A stretch of DNA of 13,338 nucleotides from Robiginitomaculum sp. (GTDB taxonomy: Bacteria > Pseudomonadota > Alphaproteobacteria > Caulobacterales > Maricaulaceae). The DNA is taken from positions 1 through 13,338 of the forward strand of contig JAESQI010000197.1 of the NCBI GenBank assembly GCA_016765255.1, given 5' to 3'. Below the pieces are notes generated by a model that saw nothing but the letters and a program-made list of their open reading frames with translations, ran no database searches and was not told where the DNA came from. Positions 7,176 to 13,338 of this stretch are shown piece after piece. How positions within the stretch are numbered: position 1 is the first letter of the stretch; every line of letters begins with the position of its first letter. Made by a program: the position numbers and the translations under genes.

Positions 7176-7265
7176 TTAAACTTTTAATTTTGGCCACCGA
7201 TGTAAAAAATAAAATACGATTGGAAGAAAAATTAGACCTGCTAGGTTAAATGAAACGCTTACCAA
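7176..7265 (-). CDS. 29-codon ORF with one membrane segment, in frame with the RDD gene
   Basis: From TTG at 7265 (preceded by AAGGAA at 7271-7276, 5 nt spacing) to TAA at 7176-7178, the minus strand encodes 29 residues: a hydrophobic helix (LAGLIFLPIVFYFL) then a basic tail (HRWPKLKV). It is in the same frame as the RDD protein that follows the stop. It may be the original N-terminus of that gene split off by a nonsense codon, an independent micro-protein, or noise. A hairpin AAACCA/TGGTTT (7150-7168) begins 7 nt after the TAA on the minus strand. Upstream in-frame stops limit the ORF. Confidence 0.25.
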   Translation of the reverse strand: MVSVSFNLAGLIFLPIVFYFLHRWPKLKV

Positions 7266-7326
7266 TGGAATTCCTTAATATAATTTATCTTACATACTAT
7301 CTAACATAAAATGCCTTACGATAGAC

Positions 7327-7367
7327 ACCCACCTTCACGGGTATGAGCGGGGGTAGGTCATTTTTTA
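7327..7367 (+). terminator. Imperfect hairpin followed by a T run (weak terminator, plus strand)
   Basis: ACCCACC at 7327-7333 pairs with GGTAGGT at 7352-7358 with one mismatch, and CATTTTTT follows on the plus strand. It would stop plus-strand transcripts before they run antisense into the amidohydrolase gene, whose stop codon (7358-7360) overlaps the stem. On the minus strand the stem has a G-U pair but no T tract after it. Confidence 0.3.
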
Positions 7368-9058
7368 TATACAATTTCCCCATCCACTATCGTCATCACC
7401 GTTTCGACCGTTAAAATTTCGGCTTCGGGGATGGTCATGATGTCTTTTGAGAATATTGTGAAGTCGGCGTTTTTGCCGACGGCGATTGTGCCAGCTTGTT
7501 TTTCTGCAAATGCGCCGTAAGCGGGCGCACTGGTAAACAGGGCGAGGGCCTCGCTGCGGGTGAGTTTTTCACTCGGATACCAATCTGCATTGCTAAAGCC
7601 CTTTATATCTTTACGGGCCACAGCGGCGTAAAACTCGACACGCGGGTCGCCGCGCTCAACGGGGGCGTCTGTACCGCCAATGATGAGGGCCCCGCTGTCA
7701 ATAAGGCTACGCCATGCATATCCGCCTGCCAAACGGTCATGGCCCAAGCGGTCTGGGGCAAAGTGTAAATCGCCAATAGCGTGGGACATTTGCATAGAGG
7801 CGATAACGCCAAGCTGGCTAAAACGCTTAATATCACGAACATCAAGGATTTGCGAATGTTCGATTCGCCATCTTGGCTCTGCGACTTTTCGCTCCCCCAC
7901 AGGGATTTTTGCAAAAGCCTCTTCATACCAATCTAGCACCAAACGGTTGGCTCTGTCCCCAATAGCATGAGTGCTGGTTTGAATACCGTCGCGTAATGCC
8001 CGTTCATAAATGGGCATTAAAGTTTCTTTGGTGCTGAGGAGAAGTCCAGAGTTTTTGGGATCATCTGAATAGGGGGCGAGTAGGGCCGCCCCACGTGAAC
8101 CAAGGGCTCCGTCTGCGTAAAACTTAAGGCCACGTGTGATAATATGCCCGTCTTTGCTCGTTTGTGCGCCGCCCGCTGTGATTTTGTCTAAAAGAGTGTT
8201 CGCCCCCTTTATATCAACGGCATTATAGACACGTAGTTTTATGCGCCCATTACCGGATAATTGTTCCATCATCTCGACATTTCCCGCGTCCACCGACATG
8301 GATTGTAGGCCCGTCCAGCCGTAAGCTGTGTAGACTTCACTGGCTTTTATAAATGCAGCTTGTTTGCGTTCATCCGTAATGACAGGCATGAGATCACCCA
8401 CGAGAGAGGCGGCCAAGTCGATGAGCATGCCGCTCGGATTGCCGTCCTTGCCTATTAAAATATCACCGCCAAAGGGCGGTTTTGTGTCTTTGGAAATATT
8501 GACAGCACGCAAAGCATTTGAATTTATGACAATGGCATGCCCGTCTGCACGTTCAAGTATGACAATGTGGTTGGGAGCGACCGTGTCCAAGTCTTCTTTT
8601 GTCGGGAACCTATTTTCTGGCCAATGGGTTTCGATCCAGCCTCGGCCAAAAATTGTTGTACCCTCGGGAGTTTTTGCAACTTCTTGGGCGAGCTTGTCTT
8701 GTAATTCTTTAATAGAGCGTGTGCCTTCAAGATTTAGCGTTAATTCACGCAGGCCTATGCCAAGAAAATGGCCGTGCCCATCTACAAAACCCGGATACAG
8801 AAACGCACCGTCTAAATGGACGATCTTGGTTGTCTCGGCTGAAAAGTTATTACATGCCAGAGGCTCAGCAATCTCTACGATTTTACCGTCCTTGACTAAA
8901 ACCGCGTTATTTGTATGAGAATCTCCGACCCCCGAATATATGGTTCCGCCCGAGATACACATATCAGGGGAAGTTGCATGGGTTTCATTGCTAGGATTTG
9001 AGCATGCCGAAATAGCTACTCCAAGAACGACTGCGCTCATCATGATTTTGTGTTTCAT
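7358..9058 (-). CDS. YtcJ-like amidohydrolase, predicted outer-membrane lipoprotein
   Basis: A 566-residue metal-dependent amidohydrolase of the YtcJ-like group. A lipoprotein signal peptide (MKHKIMMSAVVLGVAISAC) places the lipidated Cys at 19. Ser at +2 predicts transfer to the outer membrane, so the enzyme would act in the periplasm or at the surface. Metal/active-site signatures of the TIM-barrel superfamily are visible: H95-G-H97 (FVDGHGH), the KFYADGALGSRGA strand (K312), H364 (STHAIGDRAN), H401 (RIEHSQ) and D464 (GGTDAPVE). A C-terminal small beta domain (GTIAVGKNADFTIF) closes the fold. Family members hydrolyse amide or related C-N bonds, but substrates are mostly undefined. The gene is monocistronic, divergent from guaB and convergent with the degraded region. 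The ATG lies behind a weak ribosome site, but the signal peptide fixes this start. The length is normal for the family. Confidence 0.88.
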   Translation of the reverse strand: MKHKIMMSAVVLGVAISACSNPSNETHATSPDMCISGGTIYSGVGDSHTNNAVLVKDGKIVEIAEPLACNNFSAETTKIVHLDGAFLYPGFVDGHGHFLGIGLRELTLNLEGTRSIKELQDKLAQEVAKTPEGTTIFGRGWIETHWPENRFPTKEDLDTVAPNHIVILERADGHAIVINSNALRAVNISKDTKPPFGGDILIGKDGNPSGMLIDLAASLVGDLMPVITDERKQAAFIKASEVYTAYGWTGLQSMSVDAGNVEMMEQLSGNGRIKLRVYNAVDIKGANTLLDKITAGGAQTSKDGHIITRGLKFYADGALGSRGAALLAPYSDDPKNSGLLLSTKETLMPIYERALRDGIQTSTHAIGDRANRLVLDWYEEAFAKIPVGERKVAEPRWRIEHSQILDVRDIKRFSQLGVIASMQMSHAIGDLHFAPDRLGHDRLAGGYAWRSLIDSGALIIGGTDAPVERGDPRVEFYAAVARKDIKGFSNADWYPSEKLTRSEALALFTSAPAYGAFAEKQAGTIAVGKNADFTIFSKDIMTIPEAEILTVETVMTIVDGEIVYKK

Positions 9059-9218
9059 ATCTGTCTCACAGATTAAAGGAAATAATTCTTATGACAGAAT
9101 AGGCTTACAATGATCAAATGTGAAGGGATGATAAAAAACAAAAAAATATGAGAAAATGACTAGTACATCTAGGCATTACCTGTTATTTCGCTCTCGTAAG
9201 AATTTAAGGAGATTTCCA
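9059..9218. promoter_or_regulatory. Divergent intergenic region between the amidohydrolase gene and guaB
   Basis: This 160 bp AT-rich region must carry promoters for both directions. A 6 bp inverted repeat (ATCTGT-CTC-ACAGAT, 9059-9073) sits in the leader of the amidohydrolase mRNA directly before its start and might affect its translation. An A-rich tract (9130-9147) and CTAGTACATCTAG (9159-9171) are present. No -35/-10 pair stands out, and I see no guanine riboswitch-like structure. Confidence 0.4.
9206..9211 (+). promoter_or_regulatory. Ribosome binding site that decides the guaB start
   Basis: AAGGAG lies 7 nt before the ATG at 9219. It rules out the in-frame ATG at 9156, which would add 21 residues absent from IMP dehydrogenases and has no comparable site. 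Confidence 0.85.
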
Positions 9219-10676
9219 ATGGAAATACGTGAAGGTCTTACATTTGACGACGTGCTGTTACAGCCAAGAGCGTCGAGCATTCTTCCCGGTGATGCAGATT
9301 TATCCACGCGGCTAACACAGGCAATTTCACTGAATGTGCCGCTATTGTCAGCTGCGATGGATACGGTTACCGAAGCCCCTTTTGCCATTGCCATGGCGCA
9401 ATCTGGCGGCATTGGCATCATCCACCGTAACCTCAGCAATGAGGAACAAGCGGAAGAAGTGCGTAAGGTAAAACGTTACGAATCAGGTATGGTGGTCAAC
9501 CCAATCACGATCAACGACGACGCGACTTTGGCCGAACTTCGCACTTTGAAAGCGCGCCATTCGTTTTCCAGCTTTCCCGTTATTGATAAAGACGGAAAAT
9601 TAGTCGGCATTGTCACAAACAGAGATACACGTTTTGCCACAAGTTCAGATGACAGCGTTGCCAGTTTGATGACAAGGAAGCTTATCACCGTCGAAGAAGG
9701 GACAAGCCAGAAAAAAGCGAAAACTCTCTTACATAAACATAAAATTGAGCAAGTTTTAGTTGTGGATAAAAATCACTACTGCGTCGGTCTAATCACGGTA
9801 AAAGATATGGAAAAGGCTTTGTCATATCCAAATGCGTGTAAGGATAGACACGGGCGTCTGCGGGTCGGGGCGGCTTCAACGGTTGGTGACGCGGGGTATG
9901 CGCGTTCAGTTGCCCTTTTAGAGGCAGGTGTTGACGTATTGGTGATAGATACAGCTCACGGCCATTCCATTAAGGTAATTGATCAAGTTAAGCGGATTAA
10001 AAAGCAATTCCCAAAGTCGCAAATTGTTGCTGGCAATATAGCAACAGCAGAAGCTGCAACGGCTCTCATAGACGCGGGAGCGGACGCTCTTAAAGTGGGC
10101 ATAGGCCCAGGTTCTATTTGCACAACGCGTATTGTTGCGGGTGTTGGTGTTCCGCAACTGACCGCGATTTTGGATGTCTGCGAGATTGCTAAAAAATCCA
10201 ATATTCCAGTCATCGCAGATGGGGGGATTAAATACTCTGGCGATATGGCTAAGGCATTAGCAGTGGGAGCGGAATGTGCGATGATTGGCTCACTGTTTGC
10301 GGGAGCCGCAGAAACACCAGGGGAAGTATTTTTATACCAAGGCCGTTCTTATAAATCCTACCGTGGCATGGGATCTGTTGCAGCAATGGCGCAAGGGTCT
10401 GCGGATCGTTATTTTCAAAAAGAGGTCTCGGATAGTATGAAACTCGTGCCAGAAGGCATAGAGGGTCGTGTTAGCTTTAAAGGCCCGGTTGCGCCGATTA
10501 TTCATCAACTCCTTGGTGGTATTCGGGCGGCTATGGGGTATACGGGGTCTAAAACCATTGCCGACCTTCATAAAAACGCACGGTTTATAAAAATCACCAA
10601 TGCGGGACTTCGGGAAAGTCATGTTCATGATGTGGTAATCGCTCGTGAAGCCCCTAATTATTCAGCTGCAAAGTAG
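9219..10676 (+). CDS. guaB: Inosine-5'-monophosphate dehydrogenase
   Basis: A 485-residue enzyme that oxidises IMP to XMP with NAD+, the committed step of guanine nucleotide synthesis in the cytoplasm. It opens with the typical MEIREGLTFDDVLLQP. The TIM barrel is interrupted by a Bateman module of two CBS domains (roughly residues 90-210) that usually binds adenine/guanine nucleotides for allosteric control. The catalytic loop GPGSICTTR carries C301, followed by the phosphate-binding IADGGIKYSGD segment and the mobile flap YRGMGSVAAM. Length and motif order match bacterial GuaB. The methyltransferase gene follows after 8 nt and guaA after that, so the three are probably co-transcribed. All expected key residues appear present. 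Confidence 0.97.
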   Translation: MEIREGLTFDDVLLQPRASSILPGDADLSTRLTQAISLNVPLLSAAMDTVTEAPFAIAMAQSGGIGIIHRNLSNEEQAEEVRKVKRYESGMVVNPITINDDATLAELRTLKARHSFSSFPVIDKDGKLVGIVTNRDTRFATSSDDSVASLMTRKLITVEEGTSQKKAKTLLHKHKIEQVLVVDKNHYCVGLITVKDMEKALSYPNACKDRHGRLRVGAASTVGDAGYARSVALLEAGVDVLVIDTAHGHSIKVIDQVKRIKKQFPKSQIVAGNIATAEAATALIDAGADALKVGIGPGSICTTRIVAGVGVPQLTAILDVCEIAKKSNIPVIADGGIKYSGDMAKALAVGAECAMIGSLFAGAAETPGEVFLYQGRSYKSYRGMGSVAAMAQGSADRYFQKEVSDSMKLVPEGIEGRVSFKGPVAPIIHQLLGGIRAAMGYTGSKTIADLHKNARFIKITNAGLRESHVHDVVIAREAPNYSAAK

Positions 10677-10684
10677 AGACAATT

Positions 10685-11977
10685 ATGAGATTTGGCGGAC
10701 GCATACAGGCGGCAATAGAAGTTTTAGAAGATGTTATGGGGAATTACACCCCTGCAACAGATGCCTTGAGGGATTGGGGGAAGAAGCACCGTTTTGCAGG
10801 CTCAAAAGATAGGGCCGCCATTGGCGGGCTTGTCCACGATTCTCTGCGCCGTAAATCATCTATCGCTTGGCGGATGGGAGATGACAGCGCTCGCGCCCTT
10901 GCTTTGGGAACGCTTGTTTGGGCGTGGGAGAGCAGCATTAAAGATATTCAAGCAGCCATAGAAGAAGACGGGCATGGCCCGAAGCCTTTAACAGAGGCGG
11001 AAATAAAGCATTTAGAGGGCGCGATAGATTTACAAGACGCACCTGATTGGATACAGGCCGATATACCTGAATGGATATGGCCAAGTTTTGCCAACAATTT
11101 TGGCGAAGACGCGATTTTGGAAGGCCAAGCCCTGTTAAAACGTCCGCCGCTTGATTTGCGAGTGAATAGCTTAAAATCCACACAAGATAAAGCACTGAAA
11201 GCCTTGTCAGAGTTTACTGCCCAGAACATGTCGCTCGCCCCATACGGGGTTCGCATAAAGGCGGGAACTGCATTGTCACGACTGCCAAACATTCAGGCTG
11301 AAGAAATATTCCTAACAGGCGGTATTGAAATTCAAGACGAAGGCTCACAACTCGTCTCTCTTTTGGTTGATGCAAAACCCGGTGAGAAAATTCTTGATTA
11401 TTGTGCTGGCGGCGGTGGCAAAACACTGGCTTTGGCAGCAGATATGCAAAATCAAGGCGAGCTTTACGCCTATGATATTGATAAGCGCAGATTGGCCCCA
11501 ATTTATCAACGTAGCGCGCGGGCAGGGGTGGAAATCTTGGACGTATGTCAACCGCCAATGGTGTCGCTGGATAAACTTAACCGTAAAATGGATCGGGTGG
11601 TCATCGACGCGCCGTGTTCAGGTTCAGGAACGTGGCGGCGCAAGCCTGACGCTAAATGGCGTTTGTCGCTCGATACGTTGGAGTTGCGCATAAAAGAGCA
11701 ACAAACAGTTCTCAAACAGGCAAAATCCTATGTGAGACATGGCGGGCTATTGATCTATATCACCTGTTCCATGTTTGCCGAAGATAACGAAGGGCAGGTG
11801 TATAAATTCTTGGAAGACAATTCTGATTTAGAGCTTCTGTCAGCAGGCGAAATTTGGGAAGATAAGATCGGAATCGACAAAGCCAAACCTTGGTCTGAAG
11901 ACGGGTTAACAGTGACTTTGACGCCTGCCTCAACGGACACAGACGGGTTCTTTTTTGCCGTTATGAAACGGAAATAA
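10685..11977 (+). CDS. RsmB/NOP-family RNA (cytosine-C5) methyltransferase
   Basis: A 430-residue SAM-dependent m5C methyltransferase, probably acting on 16S rRNA. The N-terminal third looks like the helical NusB-like domain seen in RsmB. The Rossmann domain begins with LDYCAGGGGKTLALA (238-252, SAM binding). The two cysteines of the family mechanism are C311 in DAPCSGSG (motif IV, release) and C361 in YITCSM (motif VI, nucleophile). Their 50-residue spacing and the total length match E. coli RsmB (C325/C375, 429 aa). The gene sits 8 nt after guaB and 14 nt before guaA, an arrangement I recognise from alphaproteobacteria. I leave the symbol blank because alphaproteobacteria often have more than one RsmB-like paralogue and the target base cannot be read here. 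Confidence 0.9.
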   Translation: MRFGGRIQAAIEVLEDVMGNYTPATDALRDWGKKHRFAGSKDRAAIGGLVHDSLRRKSSIAWRMGDDSARALALGTLVWAWESSIKDIQAAIEEDGHGPKPLTEAEIKHLEGAIDLQDAPDWIQADIPEWIWPSFANNFGEDAILEGQALLKRPPLDLRVNSLKSTQDKALKALSEFTAQNMSLAPYGVRIKAGTALSRLPNIQAEEIFLTGGIEIQDEGSQLVSLLVDAKPGEKILDYCAGGGGKTLALAADMQNQGELYAYDIDKRRLAPIYQRSARAGVEILDVCQPPMVSLDKLNRKMDRVVIDAPCSGSGTWRRKPDAKWRLSLDTLELRIKEQQTVLKQAKSYVRHGGLLIYITCSMFAEDNEGQVYKFLEDNSDLELLSAGEIWEDKIGIDKAKPWSEDGLTVTLTPASTDTDGFFFAVMKRK

Positions 11978-11991
11978 ATTTAGGTAATATC

Positions 11992-13338
11992 ATGTCGCAA
12001 AAGCACGAACAACTCCTGATTATCGACTTTGGTTCACAAGTAACCCAGCTCATTGCCAGACGAATAAGGGAAAGCGGAATTTACTGTGAGGTGCATCCCT
12101 ATAATAAAATCAACAAACAAATGCTGGAAAAGTACGCCCCAAAAGCCGTGATTTTATCAGGTGGCCCCAGCAGTGTTATGGGAATTTCCAGCCCAAGCAT
12201 CGACGAAAATGTCTTTGCCCTGAGCGTCCCTATTTTGGGTATTTGTTATGGGCAGCAAACCCTTTGCGCCCAACTTGGCGGCGTGGTTGAAGCCTCGACC
12301 GAGCGTGAATTTGGTCGTGCAGATATTGAAATTATTAAAGACAGCCCTTTATTTGACGGGATTGGGGAAATTGGTAGCTTTCATCGTGTGTGGATGAGCC
12401 ACGGCGATAGAGTGAGCAAACTCCCGCAAGGCTTTGAAATTATTGCAAAGTCACCGAATGCACCTTTCGCAGCTACCGAAGATGTAGCCCGTAAATATTA
12501 TAGCGTTATGTTTCACCCAGAAGTCGTCCATACGAGTATTGGTGAGCAACTTCTTCGCAATTTCACCCATAATATATCGGGTTTCAAAGGCGACTGGACA
12601 ATGGCCCAGTTTATAGACGAGGCGATTGCCGCCATTCGTGCAAAAGTCGGAGACGGTAAAGTCATTTGTGGCCTGTCTGGCGGGGTGGACAGTTCTGTCG
12701 TGGCAGTCTTGCTCAATGAGGCCATAGGCAACCAACTCACTTGCGTATTTGTCGATACGGGCATGATGCGTAAAAACGAAGCTGCCGAGGTGGTTGATCT
12801 ATTTTCAGAGCACTACAACATGAACCTTGTCCATGTGGACGCAGAAAATCAGTTTCTCGATTTGCTTGAAGGCGTGTCAGACCCAGAGCAAAAGCGTAAA
12901 ATTATTGGAAAAACCTTCATTGATATTTTCGATGCGGAAGCCAAGAAGATCGGGGGGGCTAAATTTCTCGCCCAAGGGACACTTTATCCGGATGTGATCG
13001 AAAGCGTATCTTTTGACGGTGGCCCGTCTGTAACCATCAAGTCCCACCATAATGTTGGCGGTCTGCCAGAGCGCATGGATATGCAACTTGTCGAGCCTTT
13101 GCGAGAACTGTTTAAAGACGAGGTACGGGATTCGGGCCGCGAGCTTGGCCTAGACCCTGCCTTTGTCGAGCGCCACCCATTTCCTGGCCCAGGGCTGGCC
13201 ATTCGGTGTCCAGGTGTGATTACCCGCGAAAAACTTGATCTCTTGCGCGAAGCCGACGCGGTCTATCTCGACCAAATTAGAAAGCATGATCTTTATAATG
13301 TCATTTGGCAGGCCTTTGCGGTAATCCTACCCGTAAAA
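11992..13338 (+). CDS. guaA: GMP synthase (glutamine-hydrolysing), C-terminus beyond right edge
   Basis: The 449 visible codons run open to the window edge; full-length GuaA is about 520-525 residues, so some 75 are missing. The enzyme aminates XMP to GMP using glutamine and ATP. The N-terminal class I glutamine amidotransferase has its triad at C85 (GICYGQQ), H175 and E177 (FHPEVV). The ATP pyrophosphatase domain begins with the PP-loop SGGVDSS (229-235). The dimerisation/XMP-binding part shows HPFPGPGLAIR and ends at the edge with WQAFAVILPVK. An AGG at 11982-11984 precedes the start, 14 nt after the methyltransferase stop. It completes the IMP to GMP route with guaB. Confidence 0.97.
   Translation, partial: MSQKHEQLLIIDFGSQVTQLIARRIRESGIYCEVHPYNKINKQMLEKYAPKAVILSGGPSSVMGISSPSIDENVFALSVPILGICYGQQTLCAQLGGVVEASTEREFGRADIEIIKDSPLFDGIGEIGSFHRVWMSHGDRVSKLPQGFEIIAKSPNAPFAATEDVARKYYSVMFHPEVVHTSIGEQLLRNFTHNISGFKGDWTMAQFIDEAIAAIRAKVGDGKVICGLSGGVDSSVVAVLLNEAIGNQLTCVFVDTGMMRKNEAAEVVDLFSEHYNMNLVHVDAENQFLDLLEGVSDPEQKRKIIGKTFIDIFDAEAKKIGGAKFLAQGTLYPDVIESVSFDGGPSVTIKSHHNVGGLPERMDMQLVEPLRELFKDEVRDSGRELGLDPAFVERHPFPGPGLAIRCPGVITREKLDLLREADAVYLDQIRKHDLYNVIWQAFAVILPVK

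Noticed and set aside
5961..7178. Stop codon reassignment (TAA as sense) suggested by two in-frame TAA codons
   Set aside because: TAA is used as the normal stop elsewhere in the window (for example the second SDR gene at 2021-2023 and the methyltransferase), so local gene damage is the simpler explanation.
8364..8918. Plus-strand 184-codon open frame
   Set aside because: It is antisense to the amidohydrolase; the length reflects codon bias of the real gene and no domain is visible.
9159..9171. CTAGTACATCTAG as an operator before guaB
   Set aside because: Only two CTAG tetramers with a short spacer; too little to support a binding site.
9156..9218. N-terminal extension of GuaB from the ATG at 9156
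   Set aside because: The 21 extra residues are not seen in the family and AAGGAG at 9206-9211 points to the start at 9219.

Overview
The window looks like chromosome from a moderate-GC alphaproteobacterium. I base this on the guaB / RsmB-family methyltransferase / guaA gene order, the catabolic gene repertoire, and a DUF3667-type zinc-ribbon membrane protein. A member of the Hyphomonadales/Maricaulales type is my best guess, but this is inference from style and not a phylogenetic result. No transposase, phage gene, CRISPR array, rRNA or tRNA is visible.

Layout. (1) Positions 1-348, minus strand: N-terminal part of a DUF3667-like protein that runs off the left edge. (2) Positions 349-465: divergent intergenic region with a perfect 7+7 bp inverted repeat, a candidate operator. 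(3) Positions 466-6626, plus strand: a tightly packed operon (overlaps of 14 and 1 nt, gaps of 2-13 nt) of two short-chain dehydrogenases, an APH-like kinase, two acyl-CoA dehydrogenases that look like a heteromeric pair, and an ACAD11-type acyl-CoA dehydrogenase. The last gene carries an in-frame TAA at codon 189 where relatives usually have lysine. (4) Positions 6627-7357: an AT-rich, poorly coding stretch with a 13 bp-arm hairpin, an apparent remnant of an outer-membrane barrel C-terminus, and an RDD-family membrane protein whose N-terminal motif is preceded in frame by TAA and has no start codon. (5) Positions 7358-9058, minus strand: a YtcJ-like amidohydrolase lipoprotein. (6) Positions 9219-13338, plus strand: guaB, an RsmB/NOP-family rRNA cytosine-C5 methyltransferase and guaA (cut by the right edge).

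How the genes work together. The kinase and the ACAD11-type dehydrogenase are separate-gene versions of the two halves of vertebrate ACAD11. The same pairing occurs in the LvaA/LvaC step of bacterial levulinate and 4-hydroxyacid catabolism, where a 4-hydroxyacyl-CoA is phosphorylated and the phosphate then removed so that beta-oxidation can proceed. The SDRs would supply hydroxyacyl/ketoacyl redox steps and the ACAD pair an alpha,beta-desaturation. This pathway assignment is inference from gene content. The premature stop means the route may be broken in this strain, unless the base is a sequencing error. guaB and guaA encode the two enzymes that turn IMP into XMP and then GMP.

The most interesting points are the AAA-to-TAA-like lesion in the ACAD11-type gene, the split kinase/ACAD11 operon itself, and the neighbouring cluster of damaged genes between about 5961 and 7265.
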